DNA from: Noviherbaspirillum saxi
GTDB taxonomy: Bacteria; Pseudomonadota; Gammaproteobacteria; Burkholderiales; Burkholderiaceae_D
DNA: 64,000 nucleotides
NCBI RefSeq assembly: GCF_003591035.1
Contig: NZ_QYUO01000003.1
Location: forward strand, 682,001-746,000
Reading direction: 5' to 3'
The translations under genes were made by a program, and so were the position numbers. Positions 53,783 to 63,128 of this stretch are shown here, in pieces (the first letter of the stretch is position 1; each line of letters begins with the position of its first letter). The notes beneath the pieces were generated by a model. It saw only the letters and a list, made by a program, of their open reading frames with translations, was not told the DNA's origin and ran no database searches.

Positions 53783-54235
53783 ATGAACAGCCAGGAAAGC
53801 AAGCAGCTAGCAATGCTCGGATATCAGAAATTCCAGAGCGGCGATATACAAGGCTTACTCGATCTGTATACCGAAGACATTGAATGGGTCGGCCTTGAGA
53901 CAGAGAACATTCCATTCTCGGGAACGTATCGCGGCAAGGCGGGCGTCGCCGAATTCTTCCGGGTACTGGACGAGGCTCAGCAGGTAATCCGTTTCGAGCC
54001 GCAAGACTTTATTGCGGACGGCGATAAAGTAGCAGTGACCGGCCAGGCAACATGGCTGGTGCGCTCGACCGGTCAAACCTACGAAAGCCCCTGGGTGCAT
54101 ATTTTTACGATGCAGGACGGCAAAGTGAAGCGCTTCCATCACTTCAATGACACCGCTGCTGCAACGGCCGCATATGTTCCGAGCGGTGTCGCCGCCACTC
54201 AGCAACCGGATACAGGTACCTCGGCACTGCACTAA
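53783..54235 (+). CDS. SnoaL-like (NTF2-fold) protein
   Basis: 150 residues from ATG 53783; AAGGAGG is five bases upstream and favours it over the adjacent ATG 53780. Pattern of a helix (QLAMLGYQKFQSGDIQGLLDLYTEDIEWVG), FSGTYRGKAGVAEFFRVLDEAQ, and strands (EPQDFIADGDKVAVTGQATWLV, YESPWVHIFTMQDGKVKRFHHFNDTAAATAAY) as in the SnoaL-like domain. Catalytic role unknown; many are uncharacterised. Confidence 0.75.
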   Translation: MNSQESKQLAMLGYQKFQSGDIQGLLDLYTEDIEWVGLETENIPFSGTYRGKAGVAEFFRVLDEAQQVIRFEPQDFIADGDKVAVTGQATWLVRSTGQTYESPWVHIFTMQDGKVKRFHHFNDTAAATAAYVPSGVAATQQPDTGTSALH

Positions 54236-54270
54236 GCGTTTTCATGAACGCCGGTTGGGATGTGTATAGT

Positions 54271-54299
54271 CAACGGCGATAAGATAATTATCGCCGTTG
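54271..54299. terminator. Hairpin between convergent genes
   Basis: CAACGGCGATAA / TTATCGCCGTTG, 12-bp perfect stem around five bases. It lacks a T run but lies between two 3' ends and may stop both. Confidence 0.5.
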
Positions 54300-54318
54300 C
54301 GGCGGTCGAGGCGTTCTG

Positions 54319-55242
54319 TCAGCTACGTCCGACAGTAATTTCCATGACCGCGCTCATGCTCTCGGAAGGCTTGAGAACCCGAATGCCGGTATTGGCACAA
54401 CCCTGCGCCATCAGATTCGCGCCATTATTGACGTGGGATACCGGTTCCACCGCGATGAACTGCCGCCCATCCGAAGGGCGAAACACCACCAGCGATGAGA
54501 GCGTGTCGCAGCCAGTGATTGATACGGCCCGTCCGGCTGCAGGATGCTCCAGAAGTGCCGTGCCGCTCCAGCCGGAAAAACAGTTGTCGACGCCCAATCC
54601 GCTGACCGCGCGTCCGCTGCCAAAACTCCAGCCACCTATGGCCGGCATCGACGCATGCGGCAACATATCCTGATCGTTCAGAAAGATTTTGTCTGCCTCA
54701 AAACTGATGCGCGAATCCGGCTCGATGCGGAAGAAAGGATGCCAGCCTGCACCGGCGGGGAAGGGATGCGGGCCGGTATTCTCTATCGATATGGAAAGGC
54801 GAAATGTCGATCCGTCCAGCGTCAGCGATTGTCTTGCCAGATAAGGAAAAGGCCAGTGGCCATCGCCGATGCAATGTGCATAGGACAGCGTCAGCGTGTC
54901 GGGTCCGAGGTGCTCGACTTCCCATTTGACCATCCACGCGTTGCCATGAAAACTATGGGGAGCGCCTTCACGGTTGCTGTCGAGCTGGTAAATCGTGTCT
55001 TCGAAGCGCAGCTGCCTGTATCCCATGCGATTCGAGTATGGCACCATGGGAAAGCAGCCGAACTTCATGGTTTCGCCATTGGCGATTTCCTGATGCGAGG
55101 TTTCGCGCAGGATCTGGAAGCCAGTTTTCGGCTCGAACAGGCGAGCGATCGCTGCGCCGTGATCCGGACTAATCCATGCCTCCAGATCGCTGTTGCGCAG
55201 CTTGACGAGCTTGCCTGTCTCCATGGCCTGGCGTTGGTTCAA
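54319..55242 (-). CDS. Aldose 1-epimerase family protein
   Basis: 307 residues. HSFHGNAWMVKWEV (His), AGAGWHPFFRI (His) and FIAVEPVSHVNNG (Glu) are the substrate-site motifs of galactose mutarotase relatives. Its ATG overlaps the stop of the aldehyde dehydrogenase gene, so it belongs to the leftward operon kdgD - aldehyde dehydrogenase - epimerase. It probably interconverts anomers of a uronate so the dehydrogenase gets its form. Confidence 0.82.
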   Translation of the reverse strand: MNQRQAMETGKLVKLRNSDLEAWISPDHGAAIARLFEPKTGFQILRETSHQEIANGETMKFGCFPMVPYSNRMGYRQLRFEDTIYQLDSNREGAPHSFHGNAWMVKWEVEHLGPDTLTLSYAHCIGDGHWPFPYLARQSLTLDGSTFRLSISIENTGPHPFPAGAGWHPFFRIEPDSRISFEADKIFLNDQDMLPHASMPAIGGWSFGSGRAVSGLGVDNCFSGWSGTALLEHPAAGRAVSITGCDTLSSLVVFRPSDGRQFIAVEPVSHVNNGANLMAQGCANTGIRVLKPSESMSAVMEITVGRS

Positions 55243-56672
55243 CCGACGTAGGAAGTCTTGACGGTGGTATAGAACTCGCGCGCTGCCTTGCCCTGCTCGC
55301 GCGGGCCGTAGCTCGAACCCTTGCGTCCGCCGAATGGCACATGGTAATCCACTCCCGCGGTAGGCAGGTTAACCATCACCATGCCGGCTTGTGAATTCCT
55401 CTTGAAGTGGTCGGCATGCTTGAGCGAGGTCGTCGCGATGCCCGCGCTCAGGCCGAACGGCGTGTCGTTGGCCACCGCAATCGCTTCGTCATAGTCCTTC
55501 ACGCGCATCACGCTAGCAACCGGGCCGAAGATTTCTTCGCGGTTGATGCGCATTTCGGCGGTGGTTTCGGTAAACAACGCCGGCTGCAGATAAAAGCCTT
55601 CCGTATCGCGCTGCAGGCGATCGCCGCCAAATACCAGATTCGCGCCTTCCTCCTTGCCGATCTCGATGTATCGGAGATCCTGGTCAAGCTGCTGCTGGTC
55701 GACGACCGGGCCGATATCCGTGCCTGCCTTGAGCGCATGATCGATGCGCAGGGTTTCCATGCGCTCGCGCAGGGCAGAGACGAAGCGGTCATGGATACCA
55801 TCGGTGACGATCAGGCGGCTCGACGCAGTGCAACGTTGGCCGGTCTGGAAAAACGCGCTTTGCAATGCAACATTGACCGCGACATTCAGGTCCGCATCGT
55901 CCAGGATGACTTGCGGATTCTTGCCGCCCATTTCCATCTGCAGCTTTGCCAGGCGTCCGACGGCCTGGCTGGCAATCCGCTTCCCGGTAGCGACCGAACC
56001 GGTGAAGGTGATCGCATCGACGTGCGGCGATTCGATCAGCGCCGGGCCGATCTCTGACCCCTTGCCGATGACCAGATTGAAGGTGCCGGCGGGCAGCCCG
56101 GCGCGCGAAATGATTTCGGCGAGCGCCCATGCACTGCCTGGAACGAGTTCGGCCGGCTTGAGTACAACCGCGTTGCCGAAAGCAAGAGCAGGGGCGATTT
56201 TCCATGCGGGGATTGCAATCGGAAAATTCCATGGCGTGATGATCGACACTACGCCCACCGGTTCGCGCGTGACTTCGACCCTGACGTTCGGCCGCACCGA
56301 ATCGATCAGCTCACCTCCCGCGTGCAAGACTTCGCCCGCAAAGAAACGGAAGATATACGCGGCACGCGCCACCTCGCCCATGCCGTCGGCGAGCGTCTTG
56401 CCTTCTTCGCGGGCAAGCAGGGTGCCCAGTTCTTCGCGCCGGTCCAAAAGTTCGCGGCTGATGAAGTCCAGCGCATCGGACTTCTCTTGTACGCTGGTTC
56501 TTGCCCAGGCGCCGCTTGCCTGTTTGGCTGCCGCAACCGCGTCGAATGCCTGCGCGGTGCTGGCTTGCGCATACTCTCCGATAACGTCGGAAGTGTCCGA
56601 CGGATTGATATTCTGCTGGGTGCGCGCACCCGGCACCCATTCTCCGGCGATGAAGTTATTGAACGGTTTCAT
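55239..56672 (-). CDS. 2,5-dioxovalerate (alpha-ketoglutarate semialdehyde) dehydrogenase
   Basis: 477 residues, normal for the family. Active-site Cys in FFQTGQRCTASS, Glu in KLQMEMGGKNPQ, NAD-binding FTGSVATGKRI and PWNFPIAIPAWKIAPALAFGN. It would oxidise 2-oxoglutarate semialdehyde, the product of KdgD, to 2-oxoglutarate, feeding the TCA cycle. Assigned specificity comes from the neighbours. Other aldehydes remain possible. Confidence 0.85.
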   Translation of the reverse strand: MKPFNNFIAGEWVPGARTQQNINPSDTSDVIGEYAQASTAQAFDAVAAAKQASGAWARTSVQEKSDALDFISRELLDRREELGTLLAREEGKTLADGMGEVARAAYIFRFFAGEVLHAGGELIDSVRPNVRVEVTREPVGVVSIITPWNFPIAIPAWKIAPALAFGNAVVLKPAELVPGSAWALAEIISRAGLPAGTFNLVIGKGSEIGPALIESPHVDAITFTGSVATGKRIASQAVGRLAKLQMEMGGKNPQVILDDADLNVAVNVALQSAFFQTGQRCTASSRLIVTDGIHDRFVSALRERMETLRIDHALKAGTDIGPVVDQQQLDQDLRYIEIGKEEGANLVFGGDRLQRDTEGFYLQPALFTETTAEMRINREEIFGPVASVMRVKDYDEAIAVANDTPFGLSAGIATTSLKHADHFKRNSQAGMVMVNLPTAGVDYHVPFGGRKGSSYGPREQGKAAREFYTTVKTSYVG

Positions 56673-56710
56673 GTTTCCTTCCGAGGTATTAGAGAGTACA
56701 GGCGTCGCGC

Positions 56711-57622
56711 TTACTGCGGTCCGAGGGGAGCGATCAGTTGGCGCAGGGTCTCGTATTCCTGTTCGTTGCAGGATGACAGCGGTGCGCGAACTTCTCCACC
56801 GCCATGGCCGACGATTTCCACGCCTGCCTTGATCAGGCTGACTGCATAGCCCGGCGTCTTGTTGCGCAACTCGATGAACGGCAGGAAGAAGGTGTCCAGC
56901 AAGTGGTCCACCACAGCATGATTGTCTTCGCGGATGGCGCGATAAAAATCCATGGCGGTCTTGGGAATGAAGTTGAATACCGCGGATGAGTAGGTCGTCA
57001 CACCCATGGCCAGATAGGGGCGTGCAAACAATTCAGCCGTCGGCAGGCCGCCCAGGTAGACGAAACGGTCGCCAAGCTTTTGGCGAACGCCGACCATCAG
57101 ATCGATGTCGCCGAAGCCATCCTTGAAGCCGACGAGGTTAGGGCAGGCGTCCGCCAGACGCACCAGGGTAGCCGGCTGCAGGCGGCAAGGTGCGCGGTTA
57201 TAGACGATGACGCCGATCTTCACTGAGTCGCAGATTGCTTTGACGTGCTGATAGAGGCCTTCCTGGCTTGCTTCGGTCAGATAGTGCGGCAATACGAGAA
57301 GACCGTCCGCGCCCAAGCGTTCCGCTTCCTGCGCATACTGGATCGCGGTGCGTGTTCCAAAACCGGTGCCGGCGATCAGGGGTACGCGACCCTTGATGCG
57401 ATCGACCGCAGTCTTGATCACTTGAGGATATTCCTGTTGAGTCAAGGAAAAGAATTCGCCGGTGCCGCCTGCGACGAACAAGGCAGACGCGTTGTATGGC
57501 GCAAGCCATTCCAGTCTGTCGGCATAGCTTGGCGCGTTGAAATTGCCGGCCTTGTCGAAATCGGTAACCGGAAAGGAAAGAAGTCCGCCGCCGACAGCGG
57601 CTTTTAATTCAGCTGGATGCAT
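56711..57622 (-). CDS. kdgD: 5-dehydro-4-deoxyglucarate dehydratase (KdgD)
   Basis: 303 residues from ATG 57622, the typical length; a TTG at 57640 is open too but has no ribosome site. DapA-like TIM barrel with [25 protein letters not shown] (Tyr) and [14 protein letters not shown] (Schiff-base Lys). It converts 5-keto-4-deoxyglucarate to 2-oxoglutarate semialdehyde with loss of water and CO2. The preceding region holds the operator at 57736. Confidence 0.93.
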   Translation of the reverse strand: MHPAELKAAVGGGLLSFPVTDFDKAGNFNAPSYADRLEWLAPYNASALFVAGGTGEFFSLTQQEYPQVIKTAVDRIKGRVPLIAGTGFGTRTAIQYAQEAERLGADGLLVLPHYLTEASQEGLYQHVKAICDSVKIGVIVYNRAPCRLQPATLVRLADACPNLVGFKDGFGDIDLMVGVRQKLGDRFVYLGGLPTAELFARPYLAMGVTTYSSAVFNFIPKTAMDFYRAIREDNHAVVDHLLDTFFLPFIELRNKTPGYAVSLIKAGVEIVGHGGGEVRAPLSSCNEQEYETLRQLIAPLGPQ

Positions 57623-57735
57623 ATTCGTGTTGTCTTTCAAAAGTTAATGGACGCGTGGGTCTTAAAGCGACCGCATAGGCAAGGAAATGCCGGGTTGCGG
57701 AGCTCCTCGGACGAGCAAACTGCAGAAACGTCACA

Positions 57736-57745
57736 CATCATACAA
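57736..57745 (+). promoter_or_regulatory. CATCATACAA operator of kdgD
   Basis: CACACATCATACAACT, 114 bases upstream of the kdgD start. Confidence 0.6.
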
Positions 57746-58238
57746 CTGAACTAAAAACAAAACAACTAGGTAAATCGCTTTAATGCCGCGTATTCAACGG
57801 GGCTTGAATTTGTTCCAGTCCATCTGGTTGAAGGGGTGTGCTCCGGGTGCTGATTGAATGACGCAGGCACGCGGCGGTGCGTCAATCAGGGTAATTGACG
57901 GCTTGTGTCAGTAAGCCATGGTGCCTGGAAAATCTGAGGCTGATGAGGCGTTCTTTTGTGTGGCATTTTTAGCCCGCCCCTCTCGTGGCGCTAGTTTTGG
58001 TGAAGTGCAAAAAAACGGGTGGCTGACGCATGAGCGGCTTGATCCGCTTGCTGCAACCAGGCGCCGCAGCGCAAGGCAGTGCGTGATTGGCACCAAGCAA
58101 TACTCCTGTGGCGGCGAAATCCCGCCTTTGCCTGTCGCGCAATCGCAGCGAGAAATGGCCCCTCCCGGAAAATGATTAAAAAACTTTTATAGCGCGCTTG
58201 ACACCCTGCGTAGCAGTCCGGTAACCTGCGTGGTCATA

Positions 58239-58248
58239 CATCTTACAT
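58239..58248 (+). promoter_or_regulatory. CATCTTACAT operator of the uronate dehydrogenase operon
   Basis: CATACATCTTACATTTAAAT, 85 bases upstream of the start at 58333, just after the -35-like TTGACA (58199-58204, first base on the previous line). Confidence 0.55.
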
Positions 58249-58332
58249 TTAAATTTTGCTTACCGGGTATGAGCATCAGTCGCATAAATGCCTTCCTGGC
58301 AAAGCCAATGCCTAGACAAGGGTGCAACAATA

Positions 58333-59124
58333 ATGAATAGACTCCTCATCACCGGAGCCGCCGGCGGGCTTGGAAAAGTATTGCGTGAACGGCTGGCGCC
58401 GTTTGCCACCACCTTGCGCCTGTCGGACCTCACAGGCCTCGGTTCCGCCGCGCCAAATGAAGAATTGTTCCCATGCGACCTGGGAGATGCGGCAGCGGTG
58501 CATGAAATGCTCGGCGGCGTCGATGCAGTCGTTCACCTTGGGGGGATTTCGGTAGAAGCGGCGTTTGCCCCCATCCTGAATGCCAACATCACCGGCGTGT
58601 TCAATCTGTACGAAGCCGCCCGCAAACGCGGCGTCAAGCGCATCGTGTTTGCCAGTTCCAATCATGTAATCGGCTTTTACAAGCAAACGGAAAAGCTCGA
58701 TGCCGAGGCTCCCATGCGTCCCGACAGCCTGTACGGCATCAGCAAAGGTTTCGGTGAAATCCTGTCGCGCTTCTATTTTGACCGCTACGGCATTGAAACC
58801 GTCTGCGTGCGCATCGGTTCCTCTTTTTCCGAGCCTGCGGACCGCAGGATGATGTCGACTTTTCTCAGCTACGACGACCTTACCGAATTGATGCGCTGCG
58901 CGCTCCAGACGCCGAATGTCGGACACACCATTGTCTATGGCGCATCGGACAACCGCGATGCCTGGTGGGATAACAGCAAGGCGGCGCACCTCGGCTTCCA
59001 TCCGAAAGACAGTTCCGAACCTTTCCGCGCAAAGGTCGAGGCCCAGCCGCCGGCATCGCCGGACGATCCGATGATGGTGTATCAGGGTGGCCGCTTTGTT
59101 ACCCACGGCCCGTTCGACCAGTAA
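58333..59124 (+). CDS. udh: NAD-dependent uronate dehydrogenase
   Basis: 263 residues from ATG 58333, AAGGG upstream. Extended-type epimerase fold without the usual C-terminal extension, the size of known uronate dehydrogenases. LLITGAAGGLGKVL (GxxGxxG), VVHLGGISVE and the catalytic YGISKGFGE (Tyr-x3-Lys). It would oxidise galacturonate or glucuronate to the aldarolactone, opened by the next gene product. Confidence 0.9.
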   Translation: MNRLLITGAAGGLGKVLRERLAPFATTLRLSDLTGLGSAAPNEELFPCDLGDAAAVHEMLGGVDAVVHLGGISVEAAFAPILNANITGVFNLYEAARKRGVKRIVFASSNHVIGFYKQTEKLDAEAPMRPDSLYGISKGFGEILSRFYFDRYGIETVCVRIGSSFSEPADRRMMSTFLSYDDLTELMRCALQTPNVGHTIVYGASDNRDAWWDNSKAAHLGFHPKDSSEPFRAKVEAQPPASPDDPMMVYQGGRFVTHGPFDQ

Positions 59125-59148
59125 TCCGCCAACCCATCGCAGCCGATA

Positions 59149-60048
59149 ATGCCTACACCATCTATCAATCTCGTAGCCGACCTGAAAAACAGCGTGGGCG
59201 AAAGCCCGATCTGGGACCCTCGCGACCAGGCCTTGTACTGGACCGACATTCCGGCCAAAAAGATTTATCGCTGGTCGCCGTCAACCGGGGCTTTGCGTGC
59301 ATGGCAGGCGCCGGAAATGGTCGCCTGCATCGCGCTTAACGCTGCGGGGGGGCTGATCGCCGGCCTGGAGAGCGGTGTATTCACGCTTCAGCTAGGCGAG
59401 GGTGAAAATCTCGATGCACGCCTGCTCGCCGGCGTCGCCCATGCCGACCAGCCGATGCGCTTCAACGACGGCCGTTGTGATCGCCAGGGGCGTTTCTGGG
59501 CCGGCACGATGCATCTGGATATGTCGCTCAACCGCGAAGTCGGCACCGTCTACCGGTTCGATGCACAAGGATTGCAAGCGCAGATCGGTCCCATGATCGT
59601 TCCCAATGGCATGGCATGGTCGCCGGACGGACGCACCATGTATCTGTCGGATTCCCATCCCACGGTTCAGACTATCTGGGCCTTCGACTATGACATTGCC
59701 GACGGCGTGCCGAGCAATCGGCGCGTCTTCATCGACATGAAGGAATATCCAGGCCGCCCGGACGGCGCCGCCGTGGATGAAGACGGCTGCTACTGGATTT
59801 GCGGCAATGACGCTGGCATGGTGCATCGCTTTACGCCTGAAGGGCGTCTTGATCGCAGCATCGAATTGCCGGTCAAGAAGCCGGCGATGTGCTCCTTCGG
59901 CGGCAACGGTCTGGAGACCATGTATGTCACATCGATCCGCCCCGACCATCCTTCGGTCGCGACCGAACAGCCGCTGGCCGGCGGTATTTTTTCATTCAAT
60001 CCGGGTGTGAAGGGCTTACCTGAACAACCGTTCCCATTCCTGGCATAA
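59149..60048 (+). CDS. SMP-30/gluconolactonase-type lactonase (aldarolactone)
   Basis: 299 residues. Six-bladed propeller pattern with GESPIWDPRDQALYWTDI (metal-binding Glu), MRFNDGRCDRQGRFWAGTM (Asn), MIVPNGMAWSPDGRTMYLSDS (Asn/Asp) and PDGAAVDEDG. It follows udh in the operon by 24 bases and by position hydrolyses the galactaro- or glucarolactone released by udh. The dehydratase GarD and KdgD then act. Confidence 0.88.
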   Translation: MPTPSINLVADLKNSVGESPIWDPRDQALYWTDIPAKKIYRWSPSTGALRAWQAPEMVACIALNAAGGLIAGLESGVFTLQLGEGENLDARLLAGVAHADQPMRFNDGRCDRQGRFWAGTMHLDMSLNREVGTVYRFDAQGLQAQIGPMIVPNGMAWSPDGRTMYLSDSHPTVQTIWAFDYDIADGVPSNRRVFIDMKEYPGRPDGAAVDEDGCYWICGNDAGMVHRFTPEGRLDRSIELPVKKPAMCSFGGNGLETMYVTSIRPDHPSVATEQPLAGGIFSFNPGVKGLPEQPFPFLA

Positions 60049-60078
60049 CGCCATTGACAAGAAAGAGGAGACCACCAA

Positions 60079-61062
60079 ATGAAAGTCAAGATCAATACCC
60101 TCAAGCGAACCGGCGTCGCCGTCGCGCTCGCCGCCGTTGCCCTGATCGGCCATGCGAAGGATTTCCGTTCGTCGGATGTGCATCCGACCGATTACCCGAC
60201 GGTGCAGGCGGTCACGCAGATGGGCAAGGTGCTCAATGAGCAGACCAAGGGCCGGCTCGGTGTGAAAGTGTTCGCCAACAGCGCGATGGGTTCGGAAAAG
60301 GATACGGTCGAGCAAGTCAAGATCGGCGCGCTGGACATGGTGCGCATCAACAGCGCGGTGCTGCATGCGATTTCGCCGGCGATGATGGTGCCGTCGCTGC
60401 CGTTCCTGTTCCGTTCCACGCAGCATATGCGCGACACCCTCGATGGCCCGATCGGCGACCAGATCCTGGCCTCGCTGGAAAAGGAAGGCTTCGTCGGCCT
60501 GGCCTTCTATGACAGCGGCTCGCGCTCGTTCTACACGACCAAGAAGCCGATCAAGGCCGTGGCCGACATGAAAGGCATGAAGATCCGGGTGCAGCAATCG
60601 GAGATGTGGGTAGCGATCATGCAGGCATTGGGTGCGAATGCGACGCCGATGCCGTATGCGGAAGTCTATACGGCCTTGAAGACTGGCCTGGTCGATGGCG
60701 CGGAAAACAACTGGCCGTCGTTCGAATCGTCGCGTCACTATGAAGCGGCCAAGTATTACAGCCGCACCGAGCATTCGATGGCGCCGGAAGTGCTGGTCTT
60801 TTCGAAGAAGGTATGGGATGGCTTGTCGAAGGAAGACCAGCAGATGATCCGCAAGGCGGCCAAGGAATCGGTGCCGCACATGCGCAAGCTGTGGGACGAG
60901 CGTGAAGCCAAGGCGCGCCAGGTAGTGACGGGCGGCGGTGCACAGATCAATGAAGTGGACAAGGCGGGCTTTAGCGCAGCGATGAAGCCGGTGTACGACC
61001 GTTTCGTGACCGACCCTGCACTGAAGGACCTCGTCGTCCGCATTCAGAACAGCGCCAAGTAA
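60079..61062 (+). CDS. dctP: TRAP transporter solute-binding protein DctP (operon copy)
   Basis: 327 residues, AGAGGAGAC upstream. Signal peptide (TGVAVALAAVALIGHA) different from the copy at 51396, but from GHAKDFRSSDV on nearly the same at both protein and DNA level. Substitutions I see are NT/KA in KKPINTVAD, D/E in INDVDK, A/S in GFAAAMK and G/S in IQNGAK. This copy precedes dctQ and dctM. Confidence 0.94.
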   Translation: MKVKINTLKRTGVAVALAAVALIGHAKDFRSSDVHPTDYPTVQAVTQMGKVLNEQTKGRLGVKVFANSAMGSEKDTVEQVKIGALDMVRINSAVLHAISPAMMVPSLPFLFRSTQHMRDTLDGPIGDQILASLEKEGFVGLAFYDSGSRSFYTTKKPIKAVADMKGMKIRVQQSEMWVAIMQALGANATPMPYAEVYTALKTGLVDGAENNWPSFESSRHYEAAKYYSRTEHSMAPEVLVFSKKVWDGLSKEDQQMIRKAAKESVPHMRKLWDEREAKARQVVTGGGAQINEVDKAGFSAAMKPVYDRFVTDPALKDLVVRIQNSAK

Positions 61063-61092
61063 TCAGCTTTTTATCGTAACGGCGACACTCGA

Positions 61093-61122
61093 GCGGGGAA
61101 GGCTGCACGCCAGCCTTCCCGC
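61093..61122 (+). terminator. Hairpin between dctP and dctQ
   Basis: GCGGGGAAGGCTG / CAGCCTTCCCGC with one bulge and a five-base loop, no T run. Such intercistronic hairpins often protect the binding-protein message so DctP is made in excess. Confidence 0.6.
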
Positions 61123-61146
61123 GCTATCTGTAAGCCTGGAGGAAGT

Positions 61147-61695
61147 ATGTTAGAAGCAACCCTACGTGCGGACGACGCAATGCCTGTTCAAGTTGAAAAA
61201 GTATCGTTCCTGACCCGATTCAACGCGATGCTGTGCCGCGCCGCCATGGTGACGGCCGTGGCCGCCCTGTTCGGGATCGTGTTCGTCGTCGTCTGGCAGG
61301 TGTTCGGGCGTTATGTCCTGAACGACACCCCGACTTGGGCCGAGGGCACCTCGCTGGTGCTCGTGATTTACGTGACCATGCTCGGTGCTGCGGCGGGCGT
61401 GCGCGATGCCGGCCACATCGGGATGGAATCGATCCTGATTCTGTTGCCGGAAAAGCTGCGCACCAAATTCGAAATCGTCATTCATGCGCTTGTCGCAAGT
61501 TTCGGCGTGGCAATGGTGTGGTATGGCACGGTGCTCGGCCGCTCGGTCATGAATTACAAGATCCCATCGCTCGGCGTCTCCGAGGGGATCAACTATGTCG
61601 CCGTGGTGATTGCCGGCGTACTCATTATTCTTTTTTGCATTGAACACATCATTGCAATCGTTACTGGTAAGGAAGTAATCCCATCATGGCACTGA
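61147..61695 (+). CDS. dctQ: TRAP transporter small permease DctQ
   Basis: 182 residues, four membrane helices with FGRYVLNDTPTWAEGTSLVLVIYVTMLGAAAGVRDAGHIGMES, the usual DctQ signature region. Overlaps dctM by ten bases. Confidence 0.93.
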   Translation: MLEATLRADDAMPVQVEKVSFLTRFNAMLCRAAMVTAVAALFGIVFVVVWQVFGRYVLNDTPTWAEGTSLVLVIYVTMLGAAAGVRDAGHIGMESILILLPEKLRTKFEIVIHALVASFGVAMVWYGTVLGRSVMNYKIPSLGVSEGINYVAVVIAGVLIILFCIEHIIAIVTGKEVIPSWH

Positions 61696-62969
61696 CAATT
61701 CTCGTCCTCAGCTTCGCCAGCTTTCTCCTGATCGGCGTACCGGTCGCCTTTGCGATCGGACTGTCTTCCGCCGTTGCGCTGCTGGTCGAAGGCATGCCCA
61801 TGGCGGTGCTGTTCCAGCGCATGGTGTCGGGCATGAACATTTTTTCGTTCCTGGCGATTCCGTTCTTCATTTTTGCCGGCGAGATCATGCTATACGGTGG
61901 CGTCGCTGAACGTATCGTCCGTTTCGCGAAAAGCCTGACCGGTCATGTGCGCGGCGGCCTTGGCATGTCGAATGTGGTGTCCTGCACCCTGTTCGGCGGC
62001 GTCTCCGGATCACCGGTCGCCGACGTGTCGGCGATGGGCGCGGTGATGATCCCAATGATGAAGAAAGAGGGCTATCACGCCGACTACGCAGTCAACGTGA
62101 CGACCCATGCCTCGCTGGTTGGAGCGTTGATGCCGACCAGCCATAACATGGTGATCTATGCCTTCGCTGCCGGCGGTGCGGTATCGATTTCCTCGCTGAT
62201 CATGGCGGGTATGATCCCGGCACTGGTGCTGACAATCTGTATGCTGTTCGCCGCGTATCTGGTGGCCGTGAAGCGTAAGTATCCGGCGGGCACATTCCCC
62301 GGATGGGGCGAGGTCATCGCCTCGTTCGCTGCTGCGTTGCCGGGGCTGTTGATCGCTGTAATCATCCTGACAGGCATTTTGTCCGGTGTGTTTACCGCGA
62401 CGGAAGCGGCATCGGTCGCCGTGCTCTACGCCTTGATTCTGACTGTCGTGGTGTACAAGTCAATGACTTGGGAGCACTTGATGAAGTCGGCTGCGAAGGC
62501 AGTCAAAACCACAGGTGTCGTGCTGCTTCTGATTGGTATCTCGGCGGTTTTCCAGCATCTGATGAGCCTGTATGAAGTGGCTGAGCTGACCGGTGAAATG
62601 ATGGCGTCGATCTCCACCAGTCCATGGGCGATCTTTTTGATGATCAACCTGATCCTGTTCATCCTGGGCACCTTCATGGACATGGCAAGCACGATCCTGA
62701 TCTGTACGCCGATCTTCCTTCCGATCGCTATGAAGTTCGGGATGGACCCGGTGCAGTTCGGCATGCTCATGCTGATCAACTGCGCGCTTGGCCTGAACAC
62801 GCCGCCGGTGGGCACCACCCAGTTCGTCGGTTGTGCGATTGGTGAAATCAGCGTCGGGCAGGTAATGAAAACCATCTGGCCGTTCTATGGCGCGCTGATA
62901 GCCGCAATGCTACTGATCACGTTCGTGCCGTCGTTCTCGTTGTGGCTGCCCAACCTGATGCTGAAGTAA
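61686..62969 (+). CDS. dctM: TRAP transporter large permease DctM
   Basis: 427 residues, about 12 membrane helices; FLAIPFFIFAGEIM, GGVSGSPVADVSAMGAVMIPMM and NCALGLNTPPVGTTQF are family landmarks. Imports a sugar acid with Na+, taken from DctP. Confidence 0.95.
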   Translation: MALTILVLSFASFLLIGVPVAFAIGLSSAVALLVEGMPMAVLFQRMVSGMNIFSFLAIPFFIFAGEIMLYGGVAERIVRFAKSLTGHVRGGLGMSNVVSCTLFGGVSGSPVADVSAMGAVMIPMMKKEGYHADYAVNVTTHASLVGALMPTSHNMVIYAFAAGGAVSISSLIMAGMIPALVLTICMLFAAYLVAVKRKYPAGTFPGWGEVIASFAAALPGLLIAVIILTGILSGVFTATEAASVAVLYALILTVVVYKSMTWEHLMKSAAKAVKTTGVVLLLIGISAVFQHLMSLYEVAELTGEMMASISTSPWAIFLMINLILFILGTFMDMASTILICTPIFLPIAMKFGMDPVQFGMLMLINCALGLNTPPVGTTQFVGCAIGEISVGQVMKTIWPFYGALIAAMLLITFVPSFSLWLPNLMLK

Positions 62970-62991
62970 TTACAAAGCTTGCTTTATCCCT

Positions 62992-63016
62992 CGCCCCGGC
63001 CTGAGTTGCCGGGGCG
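62992..63016 (+). terminator. Possible terminator after dctM
   Basis: CGCCCCGGC / GCCGGGGCG stem with loop CTGAGTT; followed by ATTTCATTC rather than a T run. Confidence 0.5.
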
Positions 63017-63034
63017 ATTTCATTCAGCGCCGAC

Positions 63035-63082
63035 ATAAAGCAAAGACCTCATGCTCTTCCGAGCATGAGGTCTTTGCTTTAT
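63035..63082. terminator. Long perfect bidirectional terminator
   Basis: A 22-bp perfect stem (63035-63056 with 63061-63082) with loop TTCC. It contains GACCTCATGCTC. The T-rich TTTGCTTTAT on each strand suits two-way termination of dctM and the leftward regulator. Confidence 0.8.
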
Positions 63083-63128
63083 GAACTGGAGGATTTACGG
63101 GAAGAAGATTGACAACGCAATAATGCAC

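Larger units (their letters stand above)
57623..58332. other. Divergent control region of the two uronate operons
   Basis: Contains the operators at 57736 and 58239 and, by position, the promoters of kdgD (leftward) and the uronate dehydrogenase operon (rightward). No gene is convincing. Confidence 0.6.

Noticed and set aside
57908-58175. Small genes in the kdgD-udh gap
   Set aside because: Both strands are open by chance; no ribosome sites, and the region carries operators and promoters.
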